From contig NZ_JAKVLR010000001.1 in assembly GCF_022484265.1 (NCBI RefSeq), positions 1,116,001 through 1,180,000 of the forward strand: 64,000 bases of DNA, read 5' to 3'. Positions 33,685-42,662 of the stretch are shown one piece after another (position 1 is the first letter of the stretch; each line of letters begins with the position of its first letter). Under the pieces are notes generated by a model. It worked only from the letters and a program-made list of their open reading frames with translations, had not been told where the DNA came from and ran no database searches. A program made the position numbers and the translations under genes. This DNA is from Companilactobacillus sp. (GTDB lineage Bacteria; Bacillota; Bacilli; Lactobacillales; Lactobacillaceae).

Positions 33685-33910
33685 GCATACCCTCTTTCAC
33701 CAAACAAAAGAGAATTTGACTTGACTCAACCCAGGCGGAGGACGGAAAGCGATGCCCGGCTCAGTAGAGACATTTTCGTTAGCCGGCGACAACGCCAGCT
33801 TACGAAAAGAGGCAGATTTGAGATTTTTTCGGGCTTTGAAAAAAGCTCAAAGTGTCTCCTCTACGTTCCAGACGAAAGGCAATCACTTTTCGTCCGGAGC
33901 CGGCAGTGAA
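33685..33910 (+). repeat. Foldback element FB2
   Basis: GCATACCCTCTTTCA flank, then GGCGGAGGACGG (33734) pairing with CGTCC around 33890-33895. Inner stems are GTAGAG (33764)/CTCTAC (33859), the hairpin CGTTAGC..GCTTACG, and TTTGAG/CTCAAA. It has the same plan as the elements at 40483 and 63551, with compensating stem changes. It points toward the terminator of the 33992 gene. Confidence 0.8.
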
Positions 33911-33947
33911 CCACCAATCCAAGAATCCACCACAAACAAAAACAAAA

Positions 33948-33973
33948 TAAAAAAGGACTCGCCCAGCGAGTCC
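33948..33973 (-). terminator. Terminator of the Fe-S-like gene
   Basis: On the minus strand GGACTCGC pairs with GCGAGTCC and is followed by six T. Confidence 0.85.
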
Positions 33974-33991
33974 TGTCCATCAATTCTCTAA

Positions 33992-34345
33992 TTAAGCTTT
34001 AACAGAATCAAAATCAATAATATTCACGCTATTATCAATAGTTTCAAAATCATTCTTAAACACTAAAAGTTGAGTTTTGGGATTAACATGAAGTTGAATA
34101 CCAGGCTTGAGAAATTCCTCAGCACTCTCCTTGTAATAAATCGGACCCATAACACTGTCCAACTTAATAGAATAGTCTGAAAGATCCTCGTCCTTGTCCA
34201 CCATAATAATACGGAACTTAGTGATCAAGGCACAGTCACCCTCACCAGAAAAACGACCCAAACCATCATCAAGATCCAAAATAATATTCTTGTCGTTAAA
34301 CTTTGCTAATTTTGCTTGTGCTTCTGGAGTAATTTCTATCTTCAT
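33992..34345 (-). CDS. Iron-sulfur biosynthesis-family (HesB-like) protein
   Basis: A 117-residue cytosolic protein resembling the HesB/IscA-like fold: MKIEITPEAQAKLAKF at the start, the GEGDCAL turn in the middle and a PIYYKESAEEFLKPG segment. Classical A-type Fe-S carriers have three cysteines; here only one cysteine is present, so cluster carriage in the usual way is doubtful. Proteins like this are common in lactobacilli and of unknown role. The start is ATG after GAGGAG. Confidence 0.72.
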   Translation of the reverse strand: MKIEITPEAQAKLAKFNDKNIILDLDDGLGRFSGEGDCALITKFRIIMVDKDEDLSDYSIKLDSVMGPIYYKESAEEFLKPGIQLHVNPKTQLLVFKNDFETIDNSVNIIDFDSVKA

Positions 34346-34361
34346 ACCAAAAATCTCCTCA

Positions 34362-35177
34362 TCAGTTATATTTGTATTTCCCGGTACTTCCCCAATCCAA
34401 AATACTTACGATAAAGACCATAAATACGATCGATATGTAACTTGTGAAAATACCATTGAGTATATTATACAAAACATCCCTGATATTGTATTCTACATTG
34501 CTTGTGATTAAGTTAGCAATTGGGTAATACATCACTACCAAAGCGATGGCAAGCAAGATAGCTGTAATGATTCCGACCGTTCCCATATGATGTAAAAATA
34601 TCATATTTGAGCCAACTTTAGCTCTCAACCTAATCGCCAACAGTATAAAAATCACGCTGGCAACGATGATGACCGTTTTCACAAGCTGTTTAACTTCTTT
34701 AATGTGCTGCAAGGATTCATCAATTGGACCAATGTCATTGTTGACGATCTGGTCCATGATTCCCTTGTTGCTGCTAACAGTTTGATCAACTTCAGTATCA
34801 ATATTTAATCCGTCAGACTTCGCTTGCTTTTTTAAATTATCGCCAATCGTAGCTAGTACTACTGAGCCAATTGTCAAATTAGGGTCTCCATCATATAGTT
34901 CATCAACAGAAGTGTCGATGATCGATTTGACTTGTTTCGTACTCAATTGCGTTGCCGCCATATTCTTAAGGGGAGAATAGCTGTCGACAACGCTACCTAA
35001 TTTCTGATTAGTATAATTCTTGATCAACGAAACATTACTGTCGCTAGTGACGACCTTCTTGACATAGTTACCGTTTAACACAGTCGAGAGAGTTATTCCT
35101 AGAAAAACAATGATCATTAAACAAAGCGATAATAAAATAAGTGTGAATCCGTGACGATTATATACTGATTTACTCAT
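34362..35177 (-). CDS. Unknown membrane protein with large outer domain
   Basis: A 271-residue protein with one N-terminal helix (TLILLSLCLMIIVFLGITL), about 135 residues outside the membrane rich in polar and beta-prone sequence, and three C-terminal helices. No family is recognised. It starts three bases after the HAD gene stop codon, with its ribosome site inside that gene's end, so the two are translationally linked. Confidence 0.68.
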   Translation of the reverse strand: MSKSVYNRHGFTLILLSLCLMIIVFLGITLSTVLNGNYVKKVVTSDSNVSLIKNYTNQKLGSVVDSYSPLKNMAATQLSTKQVKSIIDTSVDELYDGDPNLTIGSVVLATIGDNLKKQAKSDGLNIDTEVDQTVSSNKGIMDQIVNNDIGPIDESLQHIKEVKQLVKTVIIVASVIFILLAIRLRAKVGSNMIFLHHMGTVGIITAILLAIALVVMYYPIANLITSNVEYNIRDVLYNILNGIFTSYISIVFMVFIVSILDWGSTGKYKYN

Positions 35178-35180
35178 TAA

Positions 35181-35843
35181 TTACTTCTCCAAAGCTATTT
35201 TTGCGATTTCTAAAGGTTTGTTGACGATCCAATCAGACTTAGCCTTGCTTAATTCGTCTTTATCCCCAAAACCGTATGTTACTCCTATGGCCTTTAGATT
35301 ATTCTTATGAGCCCCAACGATATCGCTGCTACGATCCCCCACCATAACAAGATTATCTGAGTTTAAACTGACTGACGTTTTGTCCATACCATATGAAATA
35401 ACATCTTCTTTAAGAGAACGCGTTACTTCATCATCGCTGGCACCAAATACGTGTCGAATGTACGGTGCCATGCCAAAATGGTTTACAATATTCTTAGCGT
35501 GAATTTCAGGTTTTGACGTAGCAACGAAAATTTCCTTGCCACTATCCTTTAGTTGTTCCAGCATCTCATAAACGCCGTCGATAACAGTTAATTCCTTCCA
35601 GCCTTCAACATCATAATACTCGCGAAAACTCTTCATGCGAGCTTTTGCAATTGGATCATTAACGTCGATGTTGTCGTACTTTTTAAAGGAATAACTAAAT
35701 GTTGGTCCAATAAATTTTCTCAATGTTGCATCATCATGCGGAACATAGCCTAAAGTATCGTTGTACATGTATTTTAAGCCTTTCATGATACCCTTTTCAG
35801 AGTTCACTAAAGTTCCATCTAGGTCAAAAAATAAATTATTCAA
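35181..35843 (-). CDS. HAD-superfamily phosphatase
   Basis: A 220-residue hydrolase of the phosphoglycolate phosphatase/PpaX type. The nucleophile motif FFDLDGTLVNS is at the start, followed by a cap domain, ATSKPEIH (motif II), and MVGDRSSDIVGA (motif III). It acts on small phosphorylated metabolites; the substrate is not predictable. The start is TTG after AAGGATG. It forms an operon with the membrane protein gene downstream. Confidence 0.88.
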   Translation of the reverse strand: MNNLFFDLDGTLVNSEKGIMKGLKYMYNDTLGYVPHDDATLRKFIGPTFSYSFKKYDNIDVNDPIAKARMKSFREYYDVEGWKELTVIDGVYEMLEQLKDSGKEIFVATSKPEIHAKNIVNHFGMAPYIRHVFGASDDEVTRSLKEDVISYGMDKTSVSLNSDNLVMVGDRSSDIVGAHKNNLKAIGVTYGFGDKDELSKAKSDWIVNKPLEIAKIALEK

Positions 35844-35941
35844 AAATTAGTCATCCTTTTATGTTAAGTTTTAGTTAGTATTTAGAGTATAAGACATTTA
35901 CCAAAAAAATGCCTAATCAAATCATTGCAGGTAAATAGATA

Positions 35942-38278
35942 ATGAAAGTTAAACAACCAGAAGTATATACCAATATAAATTCTGGTCTGACAAATCAAGA
36001 AGTTACGAAAAAAATTGCTGCTGGTCTCACTAACGTCCAGATCAAAAAACTCTCACGTTCGATTCCGCAGATCTTAGCTGATAACATATTTACTCTGTTC
36101 AATTTTTTAAACTTAGTGATTGCGCTTTTAATAGGTTGGACTGGATCATATCGAAATCTATTCTTCCTCGGACCCGTGCTGGCCAATATTATAATTGGAA
36201 GTTTCCAACAGATCCGTGCAAAATTGACCGTCGATAAAATCAATTTGGTCAACGAACAAGAATTTACCGTCATCCGTGATAATAAAGAAGTCCAAGTCCC
36301 CATAGAGGACCTGGTGCAAGATGACATCGTGATCTTAAAGCGTGGAAATACCATCCCTGCTGATGGAATCATTCGCTCTAGTAACGGTCTGCAAACTAAT
36401 GAATCAAGCATCACCGGTGAAGCCGACACGATTGAAAAATTCGAAAATGACTCGGTCTACTCAGGTAGTTTTGCCATCGCTGGTCAAGCCAAGATTCAAT
36501 TGACCCAAGTCGGAATGAATAGTTTTGTCTCCAAGCTTTCAAACGCCGTTAGTCAGGAAAAAGGCTCTGAAAGTATCTTGATGAAGATAATTAACAACAT
36601 TATCAAGATTTTAACATATACTATCGTTCCAATCGGCTTAATTTTGTTTTTCCGCTCATTCTTAAAAAATGGCGATGTCGCTCAATCGATTTTAGGCACT
36701 TCAGCCTCAGTCATCGGAATGATTCCTGAAGGATTGGTACTCTTGACTGCGGTCGCCCTAGCTACTGGTGCTTACAATCTTTCTAAAAAGAAAATTTTGG
36801 TCCGGTCGCTGAACGCCATTGAGACTTTAGCACGTGTTGATACGCTATGTCTAGACAAGACCGGTACGATCACCACAGGTAAATTAACCGTCAAAAAGAT
36901 TCACCCTGAAGCAAGCTTTGATGAAAAATTTGTTAAACAAGTAGCTGCAACTATCGTTGAGGTCACTCAAGAGACTAACGCGACTGCTCAAGCTATCAAG
37001 AAACTTAAATCTGAGACCTTTAAAGAAAAAGTTTCTGAAGTATTGCCATTCTCATCCGAAACCAAATATTCAGGCTATATTGGAGAATCTGGCACTAAAT
37101 ATATGATGGGTGCTCCAGAATTCATCATCGACAATCCAACGGCTGAAACAAAAGACGCTGTTGAAAAAGCTGCTGAAAAGGGCTTTCGTGTGATTGCTGT
37201 CTTGCGTTGTGTCAACGATAAACAAGAATTGCTTGGTCTAATATTTATTTCCGACGAAGTTAGAAAGCAAGCTAAATCGACTTTTTCATACTTAAAGAAC
37301 CAAGGTATTGACCTGAAGATCATTTCCGGTGACAATCCGGTCACAGTTTCAAACGTTGCCTCGCAAGCTGGAATTGATAAGACTGATAATTACATCGATA
37401 TGAGCACTGTTCCTGAAGATGCCGACTACACAAAATTAGTCGACAAGTATCGGGTCTTTGGACGAGTTCGTCCCAAGGAAAAATCCGACCTGATCGCTGC
37501 GATGCAAAAAAACGGACTGACCGTTGGTATGACAGGCGATGGTGTCAATGATGTTTTGGCTATGCGCCAATCTGACTGTAGTATCGCTATCGCTGGCGAA
37601 AGTGATGCCGCCGAATCCTCAGCTGATTTCGTACTATTAAATAGAAACTTTGACTCAATGATCTTCATGCTTAACGAAGGACGTCGAGTAATCAATAACG
37701 TTGAAAGAGTTGCTTCACTATATTTGATCAAGACGATTTATTCAGTTGTCTTATCGATCGTCTTTATCTTCTTAGGTTCAGGCTACCCATTTCAACCTTC
37801 GCAATTGACCCCAGTTAACGCTCTAACCGTTGGTATCCCAACTTTCATTCTTGCCTTAGAGCCTAACTATCGTCCACCAGCAGGTCGATTCATGCGAAAT
37901 GTTATGGAAATCGCCCTACCTGCAGCCATTTGCAACATCATTTTGATCTTGTCGATCAATGGGATCGGCAGTTGGGCAAACTTATCGTTTAAGAGCACCT
38001 CGACCATGTCAGTCTTTGCCATCGGAATCATCGGCTACTGTGCCTTAATTTCAATCAGTAACCCATTGATAATTCGGAAAAAAATTATGATAGCCGCATC
38101 GATGCTACTGTTCGTGATTGCCTTTACCTATTCAGATAAACTATTTGGATTGCAAAGCATCTTTGATCTAAGATTTACCTTCATTTACATCTCCATCCTA
38201 TTACTCGCCTGGCCTTTATTCATGTTTATGCGTGAGGTACTAGGACGTCGAGTATTCTCAAAAATAAATTGGAAATAA
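35942..38278 (+). CDS. P-type cation ATPase (CtpE-like)
   Basis: A 778-residue ion-pumping ATPase. It shows the actuator TNESSITGEADTI, the M4 ion-site segment IPEGLVLLTAVALATGAY, the phosphorylated aspartate in CLDKTGTITTGKL, ISGDNPVTV, and the hinge VGMTGDGVNDVLAMRQSD. No N-terminal metal-binding domain is present. The PEGL form in M4 resembles the CtpE group linked to calcium. Substrate assignment by eye is uncertain. It is a single gene with its own terminator. Confidence 0.85.
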   Translation: MKVKQPEVYTNINSGLTNQEVTKKIAAGLTNVQIKKLSRSIPQILADNIFTLFNFLNLVIALLIGWTGSYRNLFFLGPVLANIIIGSFQQIRAKLTVDKINLVNEQEFTVIRDNKEVQVPIEDLVQDDIVILKRGNTIPADGIIRSSNGLQTNESSITGEADTIEKFENDSVYSGSFAIAGQAKIQLTQVGMNSFVSKLSNAVSQEKGSESILMKIINNIIKILTYTIVPIGLILFFRSFLKNGDVAQSILGTSASVIGMIPEGLVLLTAVALATGAYNLSKKKILVRSLNAIETLARVDTLCLDKTGTITTGKLTVKKIHPEASFDEKFVKQVAATIVEVTQETNATAQAIKKLKSETFKEKVSEVLPFSSETKYSGYIGESGTKYMMGAPEFIIDNPTAETKDAVEKAAEKGFRVIAVLRCVNDKQELLGLIFISDEVRKQAKSTFSYLKNQGIDLKIISGDNPVTVSNVASQAGIDKTDNYIDMSTVPEDADYTKLVDKYRVFGRVRPKEKSDLIAAMQKNGLTVGMTGDGVNDVLAMRQSDCSIAIAGESDAAESSADFVLLNRNFDSMIFMLNEGRRVINNVERVASLYLIKTIYSVVLSIVFIFLGSGYPFQPSQLTPVNALTVGIPTFILALEPNYRPPAGRFMRNVMEIALPAAICNIILILSINGIGSWANLSFKSTSTMSVFAIGIIGYCALISISNPLIIRKKIMIAASMLLFVIAFTYSDKLFGLQSIFDLRFTFIYISILLLAWPLFMFMREVLGRRVFSKINWK

Positions 38279-38281
38279 CCG

Positions 38282-38317
38282 AAAGATATCAAGTAATTGC
38301 TTGATATCTTTTTTTTG
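38282..38317 (+). terminator. Terminator of the P-type ATPase gene
   Basis: AAAGATATCAAG pairs perfectly with CTTGATATCTTT, followed by T. Confidence 0.85.
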
Positions 38318-38357
38318 ATATAATGTGGGCTTATCAAAATAAAGTTTAATTCAGGTC

Positions 38358-38387
38358 TTGACAATTGATACGGTACCGAACTATAAT
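38358..38387 (+). promoter_or_regulatory. Strong promoter of the ABC exporter
   Basis: A full-consensus TTGACA and TATAAT with an 18-base spacer. The -10 overlaps one arm of a large inverted repeat. Confidence 0.85.
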
Positions 38388-38413
38388 TCATTTCGCAATA
38401 TAGTTCGGTACCG
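38371..38413. promoter_or_regulatory. Inverted-repeat operator at the ABC promoter
   Basis: CGGTACCGAACTATA (38371-38385) and its exact reverse complement TATAGTTCGGTACCG (38399-38413) are separated by 13 bases. CGGTACCG inside each arm is itself a palindrome, so two dimer sites may be present. It overlaps the promoter -10, so a repressor site is likely. The regulator gene is not adjacent. Confidence 0.75.
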
Positions 38414-38442
38414 AAATAAATAAAATATACGAGGATATTAAT

Positions 38443-40218
38443 ATGCGTGAAGGTGCAACAATTGAACGTGGTTTGCCTAAAACTAACAAACCAACTAGCA
38501 AATTTAAGTTCAAAGATTTTTTGCAATTGATCAATAGCGTTAATCCCAAGAAATCGCTATTTCTATTAGGAATGCTCTTGAGTTTGGTCACCAGTGGCGC
38601 CAGCTTGATCGTTCCACAATTGACCAAGGGACTAGTTGATACTAGTGGACTTTCAAAAATTGACGGTAAGATGCTAGCCGTTTTGATACTAGCCTTCGTC
38701 ATCCAACTAGGGTTTGGAACCATCGGTGGTTTCATTCTACGATACGTCGGTGAAAGTTCTGTGAAGACTTTGCGAGAAAAACTCTGGGCTCACCTGCTAA
38801 GACTTCCCGTCGATTATTTCGATGACCACAAGTCTGGTGAGAGCAGTTCTCGAGTAGTCAACGATACTAGCGTTATCAAAGATCTGATAACATCGCAGTT
38901 CCCTAACTTCATCACCGGAGCCATCCAATTAGTCGGTTCAATGATAATTTTATTTTTCATGGACTGGAAGATGGCATCATTAATGTTCAGCATCGTTCCA
39001 ATCGTTGTTTTGATCCTATTCCCAATCGGAAAAATCATGGCACGTTTAGGTAGAAAGCTTCAAGCTGCGACAGCTGACTTTAACGCTGATGTCAGTGAAA
39101 AATTATCAGAAGTACGTTTGATCAAGGCCAGCAATGGTGAAGAATTTGAAAAAGTAACCGGTCGCGGATTTATCGACAAGATCTTTAAAGTTGGTATCAA
39201 AGATGCCAAAGTTGAAGCTGTCCTCAGCCCCATCATGACAACCGTGATGCTAGGTGTCTTCGTTGGTATCTTAGGATACGGTGCAGTGAGAATCCAACAA
39301 GGAACACTTTCAAGTGGTTCCTTAGTAGCATTCTTACTTTACTTGTTCAACATCATCACCCCAGTAGCAAGCTTTGCGACATTCTTCTCGCAAGTCCAAA
39401 AAGCAATGGGTTCAACAGAACGTATCCAAGAAATTCTCCACACAGAACCAGAAGTAACTACAACCGGTGAAGCAGTTGATGTAGAAGGAAAAGAAATCAC
39501 AGCCGCACACTTGAACTTCAGCTATGATCCCGACCATCAAATCCTGCACGACGTTTCATTTGAAGCTAAACCAAACACAGTAGTAGCCTTCGCGGGACCA
39601 AGTGGCGGAGGTAAATCAACAATTTTTTCATTATTGGAAAGATTTTACCAGCCAGACAACGGTTCAATCCTAATCGGAGAACATGACATCAAAGACATCG
39701 ACTTAGCCAACTGGCGTTCCCAAATCGGTTACGTTTCCCAAGACAGCGCAGTATTCGCCGGAAGCATCCGCGAAAACTTGCAATACGGACTAGGCAAAAA
39801 GTTGACCGACGAACAATTGTGGAACGGATTATCCTTAGCGTATGCAGACGGATTCGTCAAAGACTTCCCAGAACAATTAGACACGCAAATCGGCGAGCAC
39901 GGCGTCAAGCTATCCGGAGGACAAAAACAAAGAATAGCAATCGCCAGAGCCTTCTTGAGAGATCCAAAAATCCTAATGCTAGACGAAGCCACAGCCAGCT
40001 TGGACTCAGAATCAGAAGAAAAAGTCCAACTAGCACTAGATCAACTAATGGTAGGAAGAACCACCCTAGTAATAGCCCACAGACTATCAACAATAGTCGA
40101 TGCCGACCAAATCTACTTCATTGAAAAAGGAGCAGTAACAGGTCATGGAACACATAAAGAACTAATGACAACACATCAGCTATACAAACAATATGTAAAT
40201 GAGCAGATGGTAAATTAA
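38443..40218 (+). CDS. ABC exporter, fused membrane and ATPase domains
   Basis: A 591-residue half-transporter of the BmrA/LmrA multidrug type. Six membrane helices occupy about residues 30-320, and the ATPase domain follows. The Walker A is AGPSGGGKST, the signature is KLSGGQKQRIAIARAFL, the Walker B is ILMLDEATASLD, and the switch histidine is in IAHRLST. It would act as a homodimer. A strong operator-bearing promoter suggests drug-induced expression. Start at ATG after GAGG. Confidence 0.9.
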   Translation: MREGATIERGLPKTNKPTSKFKFKDFLQLINSVNPKKSLFLLGMLLSLVTSGASLIVPQLTKGLVDTSGLSKIDGKMLAVLILAFVIQLGFGTIGGFILRYVGESSVKTLREKLWAHLLRLPVDYFDDHKSGESSSRVVNDTSVIKDLITSQFPNFITGAIQLVGSMIILFFMDWKMASLMFSIVPIVVLILFPIGKIMARLGRKLQAATADFNADVSEKLSEVRLIKASNGEEFEKVTGRGFIDKIFKVGIKDAKVEAVLSPIMTTVMLGVFVGILGYGAVRIQQGTLSSGSLVAFLLYLFNIITPVASFATFFSQVQKAMGSTERIQEILHTEPEVTTTGEAVDVEGKEITAAHLNFSYDPDHQILHDVSFEAKPNTVVAFAGPSGGGKSTIFSLLERFYQPDNGSILIGEHDIKDIDLANWRSQIGYVSQDSAVFAGSIRENLQYGLGKKLTDEQLWNGLSLAYADGFVKDFPEQLDTQIGEHGVKLSGGQKQRIAIARAFLRDPKILMLDEATASLDSESEEKVQLALDQLMVGRTTLVIAHRLSTIVDADQIYFIEKGAVTGHGTHKELMTTHQLYKQYVNEQMVN

Positions 40219-40229
40219 AAAAAGAGCGT

Positions 40230-40336
40230 AAAAGCACCCGGGTGAGGCAATAATATAAGATTGCACAATACGGTGGGGACCATTTGGCCCCAGAGTGTTG
40301 GGCAAGCGAATATCCCCTGCCTCAGGGTGCTTTTTC
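40230..40336 (+). repeat. Long hairpin FB3 after the ABC exporter
   Basis: AAAAGCACCC and TGAGGCA pair with TGCCTCA and GGGTGCTTTT across about 70 bases. Inside, TTGCACAATAC pairs partly with GTGTTGGGCAA, and TGGGGACCA with TGGCCCCA. It has T residues after the stem and may serve as an oversized terminator. The GTGGGGACCA block recurs in the element at 31702. Confidence 0.7.
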
Positions 40337-40482
40337 GTGTTTCCACTATAAAGATAGAAGCGACCAATCCAAAAAGGTAAATCAGGCAATGAGGGCAAAC
40401 AAGCGAAGCGAGTTTGACCGGCAAATTAGAAGAGAATAAATGTCGATAGACATAAACTAAATTTTTGAGAAAACACCGCCAT
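40337..40482. other. Gene-free spacer between two foldback structures
   Basis: No frame with a ribosome site. GGCAAATTAG-type A/T-rich sequence surrounds one small hairpin, GTCAAAC pairing with GTTTGAC-like sequence near 40395-40420. I see nothing else. Confidence 0.4.
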
Positions 40483-40710
40483 CATACCCTCATTCAATAA
40501 TATATAGAGATTTTGACTCGAACAAGATTAGGCGGAGGACGGAAATCGATGCCCGGCTCAGTAGGGACATTTTCGTTAGCCGGCGACGACGCCAGCTTAC
40601 GAAAAGAGGCAGCTTTGAGATGTTTTCGGTTTGTGAAAATAGCTCAAAGTGTCTCCCCTACGTTCCAGACGAAAGGCAATCGATTTCCGTCCGGAGCCGG
40701 CCCGCATACC
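40483..40710 (+). repeat. Foldback element FB4
   Basis: CATACCCTCATTCAA flank, then GGAGGACGGAAATCGAT pairing with ATCGATTTCCGTCC at the far side. Inner stems are GTAGGG (40561)/CCCTAC (40656), CGTTAGC..GCTTACG, and CTTTGAG/CTCAAAG. It ends with GGCCCGCATACC and leads into the terminator of the 40771 gene. It is the cleanest copy of the family. Confidence 0.82.
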
Positions 40711-40731
40711 ACAAACAAATCAGTCAACATC

Positions 40732-40773
40732 AAAAAAGACGACTTCCCAATCATCCAAGAAATCGTCTTTTTA
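40732..40773 (-). terminator. Terminator of the small membrane protein gene
   Basis: AAAGACGA pairs with TCGTCTTT across a loop, with T on the minus-strand side. Confidence 0.75.
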
Positions 40774-40983
40774 CTTATCCAAATGCAGCTTCCGAGCCTT
40801 CTTATGATGCTCAGCCAACAAATCAGTAATCTTGAAATACAAATAAATCAAGGCCACCGCAATAGTAGCCGCACCCGAGATAAAAGCTTCACGCATATTT
40901 CTACTAAAAATTAAGATCATAGTCGCAATCAACAAAACCACAATCGCTGCGACAAATGATACATATCTATGTTGATACCTCAT
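40771..40983 (-). CDS. Small two-helix membrane protein
   Basis: A 70-residue protein with two membrane helices (YVSFVAAIVVLLIATMILIF and AFISGAATIAVALIYLYF) and a basic His/Lys-rich tail. I do not recognise a family. A well-placed GGGGAGG site and a dedicated terminator support a real gene. Function unknown. Confidence 0.7.
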   Translation of the reverse strand: MRYQHRYVSFVAAIVVLLIATMILIFSRNMREAFISGAATIAVALIYLYFKITDLLAEHHKKARKLHLDK

Positions 40984-41053
40984 AATAATGCCTCCCCGCG
41001 GGCATTTAGAACTCCCAAACTTATTATGGTCACTTTCTCAATTATAAGCAAAC

Positions 41054-41094
41054 AAAAAGGATAGACGTTGGATGGAGACGTCTATCCTATTTAA
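41054..41094. terminator. Hairpin terminator downstream of the Ntn-hydrolase gene
   Basis: AGGATAGACGT pairs with ACGTCTATCCT; A-rich and T-rich flanks. It is about 70 bases past the minus-strand gene end. Confidence 0.65.
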
Positions 41095-41164
41095 AAAGAC
41101 TGACACTAGTATCAAGTATCGATGGAATTTTTTATTCTTGGGAGGAATTACGAAATTAATTGTC

Positions 41165-42316
41165 TTAATTGATACTATATGTGCGTTGTGTGTCGTAGTC
41201 TCTGCCAATGACCGCGTTGACGGTACCATTGGACTTGTTGTAGATCATGGACCAGCGAGTCCATGACTTGGTTGAAGCTTTTCCGTATTGGGCAACTTCG
41301 TGAAGTAAGTTCATTGCCTGTACGTCGGTCAAGGTGTCATTAGATTTAGTAAGTTCGTTCGATAGGGTTTCGTAGCGATCTTGACCGTGCCCAGTCCCAA
41401 ATACGGAAGGTGAAACCATAAAGTTGGTTGCGTGATTAGTGTCAACCACGCTCATCTTGTTGTTGATGTATTCAACAACGACAGATTTACCGCTAGCATC
41501 GGAGATCTGGTAATGGAATTCTCCCATGCTAGGATCATGCATGTTGTATTGGTTCAACAATGCAAGCGCTGAATCAACAGAATCGGCTTTATCAAGGACC
41601 ATTCTGATAGCACTAGTTGTCGTGATATCGTTTTTTGAACTATCAGTTTGATTTGTTGGTGAACCGTCCAACTGTAGAACTGCCATCGTTAAGCCCTTTT
41701 CGTTCATACCATCAAGAGGAGTGTATGGTACTGCCAACGTCTTTAGGCTATTTAACTTGTTTGTCGGCAAGTCCTGGTTGGTATACTTCAAAAATCCTAG
41801 ATCGACCATGGAAATTGAAGCATACCCGTTAGTTGGATGAGTTCTGACCAACATCGCCGGTGAATCAGAGTTTTCGTCAAAGTTACGTCCAAAAAGCTGT
41901 TGCCCATCAGGCGTAGCTGCCGAGAAGGTGCTGCATCCAAATGCCGGTATGTTCAATTTTAAGGTCCGACCGATATTTGGAAAACCAGTGATGTAACTGC
42001 CAACAAATGAAATCAGTTGCGTGGTATTTGCAGCACCTTGTTGCATGAATTTATCCAGCTTATAGTCAGCTGTGTAATCCATGGTGAAAAATGGAGCGTT
42101 GGAGTCGCTAGAGACATTCTTGATACTGTTTAAAGAATTGATCTCTTCTCCATACTGCGAAAAAATACCGGACTGCGTATTAGCAATCGTGGCGGCATTG
42201 CTAGCTGTCGCTGCATTAGCAGTTTCAGCTTGAGCTATCCCAGATATACCGGGACTGAGCAACAATGCGGTTGAAAAAATAAGAGTTCCCCAAAAACTAG
42301 ACTTATTCTTCTTCAT
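41165..42316 (-). CDS. Secreted linear-amide C-N hydrolase (bile-salt-hydrolase-like fold)
   Basis: A 383-residue Ntn-family hydrolase with a signal peptide (FWGTLIFSTALLLSPGISGI, cut near AQAET). The core has FGCSTFSAATPDGQQLFGRN, with a cysteine that fits the nucleophile, followed by MNEKGLTMAVLQLDG, a family signature. Typical bile salt hydrolases are cytosolic and have the cysteine at residue 2 after Met removal; here it lies near residue 128 after a signal and a long N-terminal part, so it is more like exported acyl-homoserine-lactone/acid-ceramidase or penicillin-amidase relatives that self-cleave. Substrate unknown. Confidence 0.8.
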   Translation of the reverse strand: MKKNKSSFWGTLIFSTALLLSPGISGIAQAETANAATASNAATIANTQSGIFSQYGEEINSLNSIKNVSSDSNAPFFTMDYTADYKLDKFMQQGAANTTQLISFVGSYITGFPNIGRTLKLNIPAFGCSTFSAATPDGQQLFGRNFDENSDSPAMLVRTHPTNGYASISMVDLGFLKYTNQDLPTNKLNSLKTLAVPYTPLDGMNEKGLTMAVLQLDGSPTNQTDSSKNDITTTSAIRMVLDKADSVDSALALLNQYNMHDPSMGEFHYQISDASGKSVVVEYINNKMSVVDTNHATNFMVSPSVFGTGHGQDRYETLSNELTKSNDTLTDVQAMNLLHEVAQYGKASTKSWTRWSMIYNKSNGTVNAVIGRDYDTQRTYSIN

Positions 42317-42620
42317 AAATTAACCCCCTTTGCTAATCCCTTATTAGTTTATGTGTTACATATTACCGTTGATATTATTAAATGTAAATTAAATTTTATC
42401 TAATTTTTAATTTCACAAAATTACCAAATCAATATAAAACCCGAAGAAAGCCCGTTTCAATCGGTTGCATTACATTTGAATTTTTTTATTATGATTAAAT
42501 AAACACTAATTTTTCACATCAGAACTACTCTATTTTTTGAATATTTATTTTAAAAAAGTGAATCAAACTCAGAATTTCATTTTTTCAACAATTAAATTAT
42601 TTTCTTCAAATTTTGGACAC
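42317..42620. other. AT-rich intergenic stretch
   Basis: Upstream region of the secreted hydrolase. It is strongly AT-rich with no supported frame and no clear stable RNA. Confidence 0.5.
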
Positions 42621-42652
42621 AAAAAAAGCCAAGGGACAATCCCCTTAGCTTC
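42621..42652 (-). terminator. Terminator of prs
   Basis: On the minus strand AAGCTAAGGG pairs with CCCTTGGCTT, followed by T. Confidence 0.8.
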
Positions 42653-42662
42653 ACGCTAATAA

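Noticed and set aside
39819..40124. Frames inside the ABC exporter rich in arginine
   Set aside because: They are out-of-frame readings of the ATPase domain; the exporter frame is intact with all ATPase motifs.
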